The position numbers and the translations under genes are program-made. A stretch of 64,000 bases of DNA from Litorimonas cladophorae. GTDB taxonomy: Bacteria > Pseudomonadota > Alphaproteobacteria > Caulobacterales > Maricaulaceae. The stretch's first letter is position 1, and the number at the start of each line of letters is the position of its first letter. Below, piece after piece: positions 52,512-61,993 of the stretch. The DNA lies in NCBI RefSeq assembly GCF_014652455.1, contig NZ_BMYV01000002.1, positions 62,001 to 126,000 on the forward strand, given 5' to 3'. The notes beneath the pieces were generated by a model. The model saw only the letters and a program-made list of their open reading frames with translations. It made no database searches and was not told where the DNA came from.

Positions 52512-54104
52512 CTAGACAGATTTCACATGCGTGACACGTTGTGGGAACGGGATTTCGATTTTGTTATCGCGGAGAGTCCGCCACACAATAAAGTTCAAGT
52601 CTGACGTGAACTTATTCGGCCCATCGTCAATCCCGTCGCACCAGAACTCAATCGCCATATTGATCCCATTGTCGCCAAAGCTGCGGAATTCTAGGTCCGG
52701 CATTTCAGGCTCGCGCAAAACTTGCGGGTGTTTCAATACTTCTGGAATGAGCATGTCTTCCAGAGTGTCGATATCCGTGTCGTAGGCTACGCTAAAATGA
52801 ACCTCATATCGTTGGCGTGGGTCTTTGTGGGTCCAGTTCTCATAGGCCTCTTCCGTGAACTTTGTGTTTGGCACCATGATGTCCTTACCATCAGGGGTCT
52901 CCACCACCGTATTGCGCATGTTAATGGCCTCAACAAAGCCTTCTTGCCCATCCGGAAGCACCACATAATCCCCGACCCTCACAGACCGATCGAATAGAAT
53001 TATCAGCCCCGATACGAAGTTGGCCGCAATGGGTTGTAGGCCCAAACCAATCCCCAAAGACAAAGCCGAGAAGATCACCACGAGCCCCGACAGCGGCACT
53101 TTTGCGGCGCCCATCACCAAAATAAAGATGATGGTGAACAGGACCATTTGGAAAAGTTTCCCAACAACCTCTTGTGTCGCTGCATCCAACCCCTCTTGAG
53201 AGCGGATCGCCGATTGCCCTTTGGCATTAGCAACGTTTCCAAGTTTGAAAAAGATAGACCCAAAAATAAGGAGCAGGATCACCGTCATCAACGTTATCGG
53301 CGTGTCGCCGATCGCCATAATTTGTGCGCCATTCAGTGCATTGATCAGATCGTCAAAATATCCAAATGTCATAATCAACGCGAGCGGGATGACCGTCCAG
53401 ATCGCGATCTTTCGGATCAGTTCATTACCCACGAATTCTGTAATGGTCTTATATAGTAAGAATACCACGGCGAGACTTTGGACTAATTTAACGAGCCAAC
53501 TTTGACCCGCCGCTGGGATCGCCGTGAGAATGGCAGCAAAAGCCGCCAGCAAGCCCACGAAGACAATGGGGCGAAGTAGGTTTCGCGCACGATAAATATA
53601 ATCTCGAATGAGACGAAATTTCACGTCCTCGACAGGTGGGTCTCTGAAGAGAAAAACTTTCTTTCGCAATGCCCGCCCGACCAACGGAGAAACGATGAAA
53701 GCGAAAATAATGGCCCCAACTTGCGCCAGAAAGGACGGACTCTTGAGCCATCCCAAAATTTTATCGCCTATGGAGGCTGCCAGCGCTTTTATATCCTCAG
53801 GACTGGAAGGGATGATGGACTCTTTCTTCTCACCCTCACCAGTCCCTTTCCCCTCAAGGTTCTGGGCTTCTTCCGCTTGCTTCCTCACAGCCTCAGCCAG
53901 TGCGGCGTCTGCGGCTTCCCTCGCTTCCAACGCGGCTCTGATGGCGGGGTCGTCTAGATCAACGACGGGGACAGCGGCAGGAATTTCAACAACATTTTCC
54001 GGAGCTGCGGCGGGGGGTTCAACCTCACTGGTCTGGGCCCAACCAGACAAGGAGCTGAAAATCAGCGCGAGTAAAGTTAATGCTAAAACCCTTAGCCTGA
54101 ACAT
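52512..54104 (-). CDS. Large MscS-type mechanosensitive channel
   Basis: A 530-residue channel of the longer MscS class. A signal peptide (cut near GWA) leads to a Pro/Ala-rich and coiled-coil periplasmic region, then several membrane helices, the pore segment LGIGLGLQPIAANFVSGLI and the beta-domain DRSVRVGDYVVLPDG, and a cytoplasmic end IEIPFPQRVTHV. The periplasmic extension is of the MscK/YbdG kind in being long but is unlike a known sensor domain. It shares its last motif with the short MscS at 23263-24102. Confidence 0.92.
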   Translation of the reverse strand: MFRLRVLALTLLALIFSSLSGWAQTSEVEPPAAAPENVVEIPAAVPVVDLDDPAIRAALEAREAADAALAEAVRKQAEEAQNLEGKGTGEGEKKESIIPSSPEDIKALAASIGDKILGWLKSPSFLAQVGAIIFAFIVSPLVGRALRKKVFLFRDPPVEDVKFRLIRDYIYRARNLLRPIVFVGLLAAFAAILTAIPAAGQSWLVKLVQSLAVVFLLYKTITEFVGNELIRKIAIWTVIPLALIMTFGYFDDLINALNGAQIMAIGDTPITLMTVILLLIFGSIFFKLGNVANAKGQSAIRSQEGLDAATQEVVGKLFQMVLFTIIFILVMGAAKVPLSGLVVIFSALSLGIGLGLQPIAANFVSGLIILFDRSVRVGDYVVLPDGQEGFVEAINMRNTVVETPDGKDIMVPNTKFTEEAYENWTHKDPRQRYEVHFSVAYDTDIDTLEDMLIPEVLKHPQVLREPEMPDLEFRSFGDNGINMAIEFWCDGIDDGPNKFTSDLNFIVWRTLRDNKIEIPFPQRVTHVKSV

Positions 54105-54206
54105 GATACAATTGCCCTCGTTTCATTCTTCCCAGCCGCAGTAGAACTCACACTAGCTTTTGTAAACGGTTTTGGGTTATGTCGCCCCGAAATGGAGTCC
54201 TAAGTC

Positions 54207-55430
54207 ATGAGTAAACCCAAGAAAGTCGTCCTTGCCTATTCCGGCGGTCTCGACACCTCAATTATTCTAAAATGGTTGCAGGAAGAAAAGGGCTGCGAAG
54301 TCGTCACTTTCACCGCTGACCTAGGCCAGGGCGAAGAACTCGAACCCGCGCGTCGCAAAGCCGAAGCGGCAGGGGTCAAAGAAATATTCATCGATGACCT
54401 ACGCGAGGAATTCGTTCGCGATTTCGTCTTCCCAATGTTCCGCGCCAATGCGCTCTATGAAGGCCTTTATCTGCTGGGCACGTCTATTGCGCGTCCGCTC
54501 ATCTCTAAACGTCAGATCGAAATCGCCCATCAAGTCGGTGCCGATGCCGTATGTCATGGCGCGACGGGCAAGGGGAATGACCAAGTCCGTTTCGAACTTG
54601 CCTATTATGCGCTCGACCCAGAAATCAAAGTCATTGCGCCGTGGCGTGAATGGGATTTGAACTCGCGTAACAAGCTCATCGAATATGCTGAAAAGCATGA
54701 TATCGAAATCGCAAAAGATAAGCGCGGTGAAGCCCCGTTCTCTGTCGATGCGAACCTGCTTCACACATCTTCCGAAGGCAAAGTCCTCGAAGACCCCTAT
54801 CAGGAAGCTCCAGAATTCATCTATCAGCGCACAGTCTCCCCCGAAGATGCGCCAGATAAAGCTACTTTTATCGAAGTCGGATTTGAGCGCGGCGACGCTG
54901 TCTCAATCGATGGCGTCGACATGTCGCCGGCAACAATTCTAACAAAGCTCAATGAGCTGGGCGGCGCCAACGGTATTGGTCGTCTTGACCTCTTGGAAAA
55001 TCGTTACGTCGGGATGAAATCGCGCGGCGTCTATGAAACGCCAGGCGGGACAATCTTGCTCATGGCCCATCGCGGCATTGAACAGATCACAATGGATAAA
55101 GGCGCCAGCCATCTAAAAGATGAATTGATGCCGAAATATGCCGAGCTCATCTATAACGGATATTGGTACTCACCAGAGCGTGAAATGCTACAGGCCGCGA
55201 TTGATAAATCGCAAGAGCTGGTCACAGGTTCCGTTCGCCTCAAGCTTTACAAAGGCAATGTCGATATTGTGGGCCGTAAATCCCCATATTCGCTTTACTC
55301 TCAAGAACACGTCACATTCGAAGAGGACGATGTGTATGATCAAGCGGATGCGGGCGGATTTATCAAGATCAACGCCTTACGCTTACGCCTGCTCAAAGCC
55401 CGCGATCGTAAGGCCGGAAAGAATATTTAA
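54207..55430 (+). CDS. argG: Argininosuccinate synthase
   Basis: ArgG joins citrulline and aspartate with ATP in arginine synthesis. The 407-residue chain opens [18 protein letters not shown] with the PP-loop SGGLDTS at 12-18, and has [16 protein letters not shown] (citrulline/ATP) and [10 protein letters not shown] near the end. The ATG at 54207 is the natural start, with GGAG upstream. A bidirectional hairpin separates it from the opposing Pro-rich gene. Confidence 0.97.
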   Translation: MSKPKKVVLAYSGGLDTSIILKWLQEEKGCEVVTFTADLGQGEELEPARRKAEAAGVKEIFIDDLREEFVRDFVFPMFRANALYEGLYLLGTSIARPLISKRQIEIAHQVGADAVCHGATGKGNDQVRFELAYYALDPEIKVIAPWREWDLNSRNKLIEYAEKHDIEIAKDKRGEAPFSVDANLLHTSSEGKVLEDPYQEAPEFIYQRTVSPEDAPDKATFIEVGFERGDAVSIDGVDMSPATILTKLNELGGANGIGRLDLLENRYVGMKSRGVYETPGGTILLMAHRGIEQITMDKGASHLKDELMPKYAELIYNGYWYSPEREMLQAAIDKSQELVTGSVRLKLYKGNVDIVGRKSPYSLYSQEHVTFEEDDVYDQADAGGFIKINALRLRLLKARDRKAGKNI

Positions 55431-55439
55431 CAAAATATA

Positions 55440-55466
55440 GGTCGCGCCGAAGACATTCGCGCGACC
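55440..55466. terminator. Bidirectional terminator between argG and the Pro/Gln-rich gene
   Basis: GGTCGCGC pairs perfectly with GCGCGACC with an 11-base loop, in the gap between two convergent genes. The flanks are A/T-rich on both sides (AAAATTT to the right; TATATTTTG on the minus strand), so it can end both transcripts. Confidence 0.8.
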
Positions 55467-55485
55467 AAAATTTGCCTTGCCGAAA

Positions 55486-56334
55486 TTAAGGTGTCTCGGC
55501 GTTTAGGGCATTGTCGACGAATGTTTCGCCTTCAACGGCTAGCGCCGCAGATTCCACAAATTCGACAGGCGCAAGGGGTTGCGCCGCGGCTTGAACTTGC
55601 GCTGCCGTTGGGGCCTCACCGAACAACACACCCATGAGCATTGGCAAGACAACGGCGCCGATCACCAAACCCGTCAGCGCACCCAGCGCAAAATTCTTGT
55701 TCAACAACGACTCTGGCTTTGCGGCCGCCTCTGTGGGCGCGGCGGGTCTTGCGAGGTTGGCTTTGGGCTTCCGCTTTAGAAGTTTCGAAAGCAAGCTCTT
55801 TGCCTCAGGTTGAGCGGCGGAACCTGGGGCAGGTGCCGCAGGGGGCTGTCCTTGTGCCGCAAGAGGAGGTCGATTTTGCATCTGCGGAGGCATCTGATGT
55901 GGCGGGGCGGCCATCAAAGGCGGCGGAGCCATTTGCGGCACAGCGTGCGGATTGACCTGCCCGTAAGTCTGGGCCTGATAATGCGGCTGAGCTTGAGCTT
56001 GAGCTTGAGGGCGTGGATGCATCTGCTGTTGCGCTGAGAATTCTTGTGCGGACGCTGGCGCGGATACAGGGGGTTGAGGCGGCGCATAGGATTGCGGGGC
56101 CGACTTCGGCATGGGCGCAGGAGGCTGAGGCGGGAAACCGTGCGGTTGCGTCATTTGCGGCGGTATCGCTTGTTGACCAAACCCCTGAGGCGTTGGAGCC
56201 CCTGCCGAGGGAAGTGGAGGCAGTGACGTCTGTACGGCAGCCTGCGCATTGACTTGAGGTTGGCCCATCATATCGGGCGTCCATGGCACAGCCGTTGGGG
56301 TTGGCACGGCTGTTGGCGGCGTAGGTTTATTCAT
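55486..56334 (-). CDS. Pro/Gln-rich protein with one C-terminal membrane segment
   Basis: Not recognised. Of 282 residues the first ~170 are Pro/Gln/Ala-rich with repeats (AQAQAQAQPHYQAQ) and few charged residues, then a Lys-rich stretch KSLLSKLLKRKPKANLARP, then a membrane segment LGALTGLVIGAVVLPMLMGV at about 222-241 and a short acidic end. The long disordered region is most likely cytoplasmic, by the positive-inside rule. Disordered Pro-rich proteins with a single membrane anchor can act as scaffolds; no motif shows this here. Confidence 0.75.
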   Translation of the reverse strand: MNKPTPPTAVPTPTAVPWTPDMMGQPQVNAQAAVQTSLPPLPSAGAPTPQGFGQQAIPPQMTQPHGFPPQPPAPMPKSAPQSYAPPQPPVSAPASAQEFSAQQQMHPRPQAQAQAQPHYQAQTYGQVNPHAVPQMAPPPLMAAPPHQMPPQMQNRPPLAAQGQPPAAPAPGSAAQPEAKSLLSKLLKRKPKANLARPAAPTEAAAKPESLLNKNFALGALTGLVIGAVVLPMLMGVLFGEAPTAAQVQAAAQPLAPVEFVESAALAVEGETFVDNALNAETP

Positions 56335-56526
56335 CGTTTCGTCCCTCTGGCATGTCCGAATTATGGTGCCTAAAACCTAAAACCCCGTTAAGCGAGATCT
56401 ACCGATAACAGTTAAGGTTAGGGCTAAATTTTGTGCGTTCGCTGAATAAATAGAGTTACAATTGCGCCCGTCCCGCGTTAGGGCGGCTTACCTATACAGA
56501 CGGATTTTCTTTCAAGAGGTGACGTG

Positions 56527-57942
56527 ATGTCCAACCTACCAACTCAAGAACTCGGCTTCCGTGAATCGGTCGAACTCATGTTCAACCGTGCCGCCAGTTT
56601 CATGGATATTTCCCCCAAACTGATTGAAAAAATCCGTGTTTGCAACGCCACCTATACGGTCCGTTTTGGCGTAAAATTGCGTGGCGATATCCATACGTTC
56701 ACCGGCTATCGGTCTGTGCATTCAGAACATAAAGAGCCCGTCAAAGGCGGTATTCGATATTCACTGGGCGTGAACCAAGACGAAGTTGAGGCGCTAGCGG
56801 CGCTCATGACCTATAAATGCGCACTTGTAGACGTGCCCTTTGGCGGTTCCAAAGGCGGATTGTGCATCAATCCAAAAGATTGGAACGAGGAAGAGTTAGA
56901 ACGCATTACGCGCCGCTTTACTTTTGAATTGGCGCGTCGCGACCTGATCCATCCGTCCCTCAACGTCCCTGCCCCAGATATGGGTACAGGCGAGCGGGAA
57001 ATGGCGTGGATGGCCGATGAATATCGTCGCCTGAACAATGAAAATATTGATGCCATCGCCTGTGTGACGGGCAAGCCTGTGCATTTGGGCGGCATCATGG
57101 GCCGCACCGAAGCCACCGGACGCGGTGTACAATATGCGCTCCAAGAATTTTTCCGCCATCCCGATGACGTTAAAGCTGCAGGCTTCCGCGGCGACCTCAA
57201 AGGCAAGAAGATTGTCGTCCAAGGTCTCGGCAATGTGGGCTTCCATGCAGCGTTGTTCCTACAAACCGAAGACAAAGCCAAAATCATCACGGTCATCGAA
57301 CGAGACGGCGTAATCCGGAATAAAGACGGTCTTGATATTCAAAAGTTGAAAGACCACATGATGTCGGGCGCCCCGTTGGCCGAATTTGAAGGCGGCACAG
57401 TCTCGCAAGATAAAAACGCGCTCTCCGACCAATGCGATATCCTAATCCCTGCGGCGCTGGAGTCGGTCATCAATATGACCAATGCCCATGACATCAAAAC
57501 CAAGCTGATTATTGAAGCCGCGAACGGTCCTGTCACCGCGAAGGCTGATAAAATTCTCCGTGACCGCGGAATCACGATTATTCCTGATATGTTTGCTAAT
57601 GCGGGCGGTGTGACCGTGTCCTATTTTGAGTGGGTGAAAAATATCAACCAAATCCGTTTCGGTCGTTTGCAGCGCCGTTATGAAGAAGGCCGTAACAATG
57701 CCTTGATCACAGCGCTCGAAAAGCAGGGCATGAAGTTCACCCGCGGCTTTAAATCGAAATATCTCGATGGCGCGGATGAACTTGATCTCGTGCGGGCAGG
57801 TTTGGATGATACCATGCGTCTGGCCTATCGCAATATTCGCGACACGCTCAAAGAAAAGCCCGAGCTAGAAGATCTGCGTACAGCCGCCTTTTATGTCGCC
57901 ATTAGCGACATCGCTCTGCATTACCGCAGCATTGGGCTATAG
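56527..57942 (+). CDS. gdhA: Glu/Leu/Phe/Val dehydrogenase family (NAD(P)-type glutamate dehydrogenase)
   Basis: The family deaminates glutamate or a branched/aromatic amino acid with NAD(P). From the ATG at 56527, with AAGAGGTG seven bases before it, the 471-residue chain has PVKGGIRYS (substrate Lys at 73), KCALVDVPFGGSKGG (catalytic Lys K97 and K109), and the Rossmann loop VVQGLGNVG. The length fits a small NAD- or NADP-glutamate dehydrogenase. The ATG is preferred over the GTG at 56524 that would give MM. Cofactor choice is not readable. Confidence 0.94.
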   Translation: MSNLPTQELGFRESVELMFNRAASFMDISPKLIEKIRVCNATYTVRFGVKLRGDIHTFTGYRSVHSEHKEPVKGGIRYSLGVNQDEVEALAALMTYKCALVDVPFGGSKGGLCINPKDWNEEELERITRRFTFELARRDLIHPSLNVPAPDMGTGEREMAWMADEYRRLNNENIDAIACVTGKPVHLGGIMGRTEATGRGVQYALQEFFRHPDDVKAAGFRGDLKGKKIVVQGLGNVGFHAALFLQTEDKAKIITVIERDGVIRNKDGLDIQKLKDHMMSGAPLAEFEGGTVSQDKNALSDQCDILIPAALESVINMTNAHDIKTKLIIEAANGPVTAKADKILRDRGITIIPDMFANAGGVTVSYFEWVKNINQIRFGRLQRRYEEGRNNALITALEKQGMKFTRGFKSKYLDGADELDLVRAGLDDTMRLAYRNIRDTLKEKPELEDLRTAAFYVAISDIALHYRSIGL

Positions 57943-58088
57943 CCATTTGTGCGATGCTGATCTGCCATCCTGAAATGTAGGTTGGCCAAGCAGACTGCCT
58001 CAGCTTTCGCATCCCTCAAAAGCCTAGGTCGTCTCCCTTTGGCTTTTTGTATCTCTTCTCTGGAAAAATGCCCCGAAGGTCGGGATGT

Positions 58089-58260
58089 TCGCGAGTGTAT
58101 TCTAGGGTCCAGCGGAACTGGAAAAGCTTGGTTTTGGTTTTCGACCCCGAAGGGACACTCGCGACGACGCCTTTTTCCTGGTGCAATTCTGTTTATTCGG
58201 AATCGAAAATTGGGCAAAGGCTGCCCATTTTTCGATGGTTCTATTTTTGTGAAAATAGAA
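58089..58260. ncRNA. Hairpin-rich element, candidate structured RNA or repeat
   Basis: Three stems in a row. A perfect 10-base helix TCGCGAGTGT/ACACTCGCGA (58089-58098 with 58155-58164) encloses GGGT/ACCC and a CCAG-CGGAA-CTGG hairpin. TCGAAAATTGGGCA pairs with TGCCCATTTTTCGA with one mismatch (58203-58235), and TTCTATTTT pairs with AAAATAGAA around a four-base loop (58239-58260). Nested paired parts are more than chance usually gives in 170 bases. It could be a small RNA, a terminator cluster for gdhA, or a repeat. I know no family for it. Confidence 0.4.
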
Positions 58261-58528
58261 ATGCACGAATCGGCCGAACAACCCAGTCGTGGGGTAATCA
58301 GCTCGCGTTAGGCCACCCAGATTGATCGACATTACCCGGTCTCTCCCAATGACAAGCGCCGCTTCTTTCCAGTCAGATCAATGTGCACATGACCGCCCGT
58401 TGAAAGAAGACAGGCCTATGATGACACAGGTTTTAGTTCGGAGGACGCATCTCCTGTTATTTGTTCTAAAGACCTGAAACAGCTGCGATTTATTTTCTCC
58501 ATCGAAGGGAAAGACTTTTAAGAACGTA

Positions 58529-58562
58529 AAAACCCGATCACGGCGATACCGGATCGGGTTTT
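58529..58562 (-). terminator. Terminator after the flavin-split-barrel stress protein gene
   Basis: AAAACCCGATC pairs perfectly with GATCGGGTTTT; on the minus strand the stem ends in TTTTT. It lies 57 bases after the stop of the gene ending at 58619. Confidence 0.85.
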
Positions 58563-58618
58563 CACAATTACGGCCTGCGTAGGGGAACACGCAAAATGGC
58601 CGCTTTTAGTCAGGGATT

Positions 58619-59131
58619 TTATGAGACTTTGATATGTGCCTTGTCGCCAACGTCAGGTAACGTATCGGTCATATTGGCTTTCGTGGTTTCGTAGAAAAAC
58701 TTAATCGGATTTCCTGTGCTGGCCCATAGCGCGGCGTCTTTCATTTCGAAACGCAAGACGAGCATTTTCGGATCCGTCTTTCCACCTGGATACCAGCTGG
58801 CCACGATTGAGTTCCAAAAACGATCAATGACGGCGGGGTTAGTATTGGGAAAAAGTCGACCGCGAACGCAGGCTTGATAGTCTTTTTCCATATATGTCAT
58901 CATCACGTCCTTATCCATATTCAGCACGGCTTTGCCGAGGTCTGAGGTCCGGTCGGAGAAGAAGTAAATCGCGCCAGAGTCGTTTTCGATCATGTCATCA
59001 TCAAGCTGGGGCGCCATCGGCTGCATATGCTCACCCGGGTTTGGTGAACCAAGCATGACACAGCGCGCATCCTTGAGGTGCTCCAACAATTGCTTTTGTG
59101 GGTTTTCTTTAAAGTCCTTTAGGTCGGCCAT
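58619..59131 (-). CDS. Pyridoxamine 5'-phosphate oxidase-like general stress protein
   Basis: A split-barrel FMN-binding protein of the general stress protein 26 type. From the ATG at 59131 (MADLKDFKENPQ), with AGGAG before it, the 170-residue chain has GAIYFFSDRTSDLGKAVLN and RGRLFPNTNPAVIDRFWN, the barrel and flavin region. These proteins bind FMN/FAD; a reaction is seldom known. A longer frame to 59236 adds a Val/Arg-rich stretch of no likely use. A strong terminator follows. Confidence 0.85.
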   Translation of the reverse strand: MADLKDFKENPQKQLLEHLKDARCVMLGSPNPGEHMQPMAPQLDDDMIENDSGAIYFFSDRTSDLGKAVLNMDKDVMMTYMEKDYQACVRGRLFPNTNPAVIDRFWNSIVASWYPGGKTDPKMLVLRFEMKDAALWASTGNPIKFFYETTKANMTDTLPDVGDKAHIKVS

Positions 59132-59253
59132 ATGTGTCTCCTGTGGTGGGCGAATGTACCTAAGCAACGGCCTGACACGGGAAAGTGTTCCGAATTTCTT
59201 TGACACATCTGCACGTGGTGAGACACTCTGTCCCAAATTGGAGGAGAGCCAAC

Positions 59254-59742
59254 ATGTCGAAATTTATGAAATGGGCCAGCTGGCCCATCGCTTTATTTAT
59301 TACTATTATTTTCGTTGATAGTTTGCGGTATAAATTTACGGGTCATCCGACCCCAGAGCACATTTTCACAACGTTGAGAGACTGGTCTGGCATTGGCCTG
59401 TTCTACCCCGCAGGACCTTGGGTCATTGGTTTGGCTGAACTTGCCGCCAGTCTTTTGGTGCTTGTGCTGCCCGTTGTTTTTACCTTGAAATCATCCCCGC
59501 GCAACGCCGCGCGCAGTCAATTTCTGGGAGCGTTGATTGCGCTGGGCACGATGAGTGGTGCGATTGTCTTCCATTTGTTCACGCCGCTGGGCATTGCAAC
59601 GCCCACGGAATGGAGCGCAGATGGTCAGACGATTTTGGCAGAAGGCAACTTGCTCTTCATCATGGCTTGCTTTGTCTGGCTGGGCGCATTGCTATTGCTG
59701 ATCTGGCGCGGCCTGCAATTGAAGGGCGGCACGCGCTTTTAG
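59254..59742 (+). CDS. DoxX-like membrane protein
   Basis: A 162-residue protein with four hydrophobic segments from the ATG at 59254 (MSKFMKWASWP), with GGAGAG before it. The layout of four helices with a conserved-looking GLAELAASLLVLV resembles DoxX-type membrane proteins, which often act in quinone or thiol redox. The family call is tentative. The neighbour is a flavin-binding stress protein on the other strand. Confidence 0.6.
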   Translation: MSKFMKWASWPIALFITIIFVDSLRYKFTGHPTPEHIFTTLRDWSGIGLFYPAGPWVIGLAELAASLLVLVLPVVFTLKSSPRNAARSQFLGALIALGTMSGAIVFHLFTPLGIATPTEWSADGQTILAEGNLLFIMACFVWLGALLLLIWRGLQLKGGTRF

Positions 59743-59781
59743 GTGCCGACTCCCAAATATCTTTAAATGGGTTTGACCGCT

Positions 59782-61071
59782 CTAACCGTTCTGCGCGGCC
59801 AGCCACGCCTTATAGCGTTTCGTTAGCCTGCTGGTTTTGAGCTGTTGGCCGAGCGTCGCCCAAAGCGCGTTTTGCTTTTTCTTAATCCCAAGGCCGTCGC
59901 CGAGACGGTAGAGTTGCTGCTTGGTAAGGGCCATCCCCGCGAGGGAGGCGAGGGCTTTGTCTTTCCATTTTGCACGACCAATGGTGATTTCAGTGGCACG
60001 ATCCTTACGCCAATCGGCAATGAGTGTCGGATTATAAGCAAAGGCGCGCCCAATCCCCACCATGGCGACGCCCGCATCGGTCAGGGCAGAAATTGCTGTC
60101 TCCCGCTTGGTTACGCCACCCGTAACCATGACGGGCATATTTGCGATTTTTGAAATACGTTTTGCGAAATCAAAGAAATAAAGCTCGCGTTTTGCGGTGG
60201 ACGTTTCCATCCGTCCGTCTGCGGAATTTCCCATCATCGCGGAGCTTTCATAGCTGCCGCCTGAGACCTCAATAAAGTCAACGGCTTCGGCGTTCAGCCA
60301 ATCGACAACTTGCTCTGAGTCCACGATGTCGAAGCCGCCTTTTTGGAAGTCGGCGCTATTTAATTTTACGCCAACAATGAAGTCGGGGTCCACGCGATTT
60401 CGAATGGAGCGCACAATTTCGAGCAAAAAGCGCGCGCGATTTTCTAGCGGGCCGCCCCACTCATCGTCGCGTTGGTTGGTGAGGGGCGAGAGGAATTGGG
60501 CCACCAAATATCCATGTGCCGCATGAATTTGAACACCGTCAAAGCCAGCCGCTTGGGCCGCTAATGCCGTTTCCCCAAAGCGCCGAATTTGACCGCGCAC
60601 CTCATCGGCCGTGAGGGCGCGAGCCGGTGCGAACATTTTAGCGGCAATGCCCGGCAGCGAGACTTTGGTCGCAGAGGGTGAAACAGGCTCAACCCCCATC
60701 GCGGCATAAAGCTGTCGTCCCGGGTGAGAGATTTGCATGACGAATTTAGACCCGCCTGCTTTGCCGGCCTCGGCCCAGCGTTCAAACTGTGCGCGCACGG
60801 TTGGGTCATCCAATGTACCGGCTTGTAACACCACACCACCTGGGCCCGTCATTGCGGTGGGATCAACCATAACATTGCCAGACAAAACAATCCCTGGACC
60901 GGCATCGGCGGCGGCGGCCGCATTGGACCAAGCCGTATAAAGATTGACCAGCGCTTGACCGGGAACTTGGCCCGCATCGGCCATGTTTTCTTCCATCGCG
61001 GCTTTGCACAGGCGATTTTGAACGACACGGCCATTGGGCAATGTGAGGGGGGAAAAGAGAGGGGCGGTCAT
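59782..61071 (-). CDS. NADH:flavin oxidoreductase / Old Yellow Enzyme family
   Basis: An FMN TIM-barrel ene-reductase of 429 residues from the ATG at 61071 (MTAPLFSPL). The opening PLTLPNGRVVQNRL, the loop QISHPGRQL, and GVQIHAAHGYLVAQFLSP with the active-site His pair, then SGGSYES near the middle and VGIGRAFAYNP near the end, are family marks. It reduces activated C=C bonds with NAD(P)H; substrate unknown. Its start overlaps the alternative start of the next plus-strand gene (CATG). Confidence 0.94.
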   Translation of the reverse strand: MTAPLFSPLTLPNGRVVQNRLCKAAMEENMADAGQVPGQALVNLYTAWSNAAAAADAGPGIVLSGNVMVDPTAMTGPGGVVLQAGTLDDPTVRAQFERWAEAGKAGGSKFVMQISHPGRQLYAAMGVEPVSPSATKVSLPGIAAKMFAPARALTADEVRGQIRRFGETALAAQAAGFDGVQIHAAHGYLVAQFLSPLTNQRDDEWGGPLENRARFLLEIVRSIRNRVDPDFIVGVKLNSADFQKGGFDIVDSEQVVDWLNAEAVDFIEVSGGSYESSAMMGNSADGRMETSTAKRELYFFDFAKRISKIANMPVMVTGGVTKRETAISALTDAGVAMVGIGRAFAYNPTLIADWRKDRATEITIGRAKWKDKALASLAGMALTKQQLYRLGDGLGIKKKQNALWATLGQQLKTSRLTKRYKAWLAAQNG

Positions 61072-61111
61072 GACAATTTCCAAAATTATGAATCCCTGCT
61101 ATAGGCCGACT

Positions 61112-61993
61112 ATGCGTTCCTTGCCAACAGTCCTGCTTCCTGTCTTTTTGACGACCTCATTCTGCATTTCTGTAGCGAGTTGGGCGGGGAATGAGGTGCC
61201 TTTTGATGCGAGCTCTGAGCGAAGTGAACATCAGATTATCTCAATTGTCGCGGAAAAAATCTTTGTGGCGCGGGATCAAAATTTCCCGCCAAAGCGAGGA
61301 AGTCCCGAATATGATGAGAATATCATTCACATGGATAGCCGATATCAGGCGCGGTATGGTGTTTTAAAAGTTGTAAGTGGAGACTTTGACGCGCCCGTTA
61401 TCGATTTTGAGGCTTATGATCATTATGGAGAGCCTCGATTTTCTAAAGGTGACGAGGCGATTCTCGTCTTCATCCATGACGGTCCTCATGGTCGCGTACA
61501 TAGCAAGTACAATTTTTATAGCGTCTACCCGACGGCGGACGGCGATTGGGCGGCTTGCGGAGATGCCTATGTTCAAAATGACCCAAAACGTAAAAATAAG
61601 GAGCCGTTGGAAGACATATCATTTCTTGACCCTGTTGAGGTAAATGTTCCCGATTTCTACGTAACTTTGAACGATTATGTCGATGAGGATGACGTTGTGT
61701 CTGATGCCCGAAAAGCGGAATTTCAGGCAGAGGTTGTTTCAGAAAACGCAGAGATAGACGGTTTGTACCAAGCCCCGATCTGGAAACGCAACGGTGCGAC
61801 GGCGACATGTTTGTTGGGGACTCGCGTTGTAGACCTTCATGCATTTCAAAATGAAACGCGGTTTCTACCAGATCAACGCGATGAGATTTGCAAGATCAGA
61901 CACGCGGATGAATTAGAGGGTTTAGACTGGCAAGATAAACGCGTTATCGTCAAAGCGTGTGCGGACGTGTTAAAGATCCAAAATCTTCCCTAA
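61112..61993 (+). CDS. Secreted hypothetical protein (293 aa)
   Basis: Not recognised. From the ATG at 61112 (MRSLPTVLL) there is a signal peptide cut near SWAG, then a mostly beta, acidic chain with YDHYGEPRFSKGDEAILVF and Cys pairs late in the chain (WAACGD, TCLLG, DEICKIRH, VKACADVL). A start at 61070 would add 14 residues in front of the signal. It ends by overlapping the following minus-strand membrane gene by four bases. Confidence 0.65.
   Translation: MRSLPTVLLPVFLTTSFCISVASWAGNEVPFDASSERSEHQIISIVAEKIFVARDQNFPPKRGSPEYDENIIHMDSRYQARYGVLKVVSGDFDAPVIDFEAYDHYGEPRFSKGDEAILVFIHDGPHGRVHSKYNFYSVYPTADGDWAACGDAYVQNDPKRKNKEPLEDISFLDPVEVNVPDFYVTLNDYVDEDDVVSDARKAEFQAEVVSENAEIDGLYQAPIWKRNGATATCLLGTRVVDLHAFQNETRFLPDQRDEICKIRHADELEGLDWQDKRVIVKACADVLKIQNLP

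Larger units (their letters stand above)
57943..58618. other. 676-base intergenic region holding a structured element and a terminator
   Basis: No protein gene is supported here. The stretch contains hairpins between 58089 and 58260 and, at 58529-58562, the terminator of the following minus-strand gene. A 109-codon open frame on the plus strand (57982-58311) runs through the hairpins and has no recognised domain; I take it as a by-product of the structured DNA. The part from 58270 to 58520 shows only one further weak hairpin (TTCTTTC with GAAAGAA). Confidence 0.6.

Noticed and set aside
57982-58311. A 109-codon open frame on the plus strand after gdhA
   Set aside because: It runs through strong inverted repeats, has no domain, and is better explained as a by-product of a structured element.
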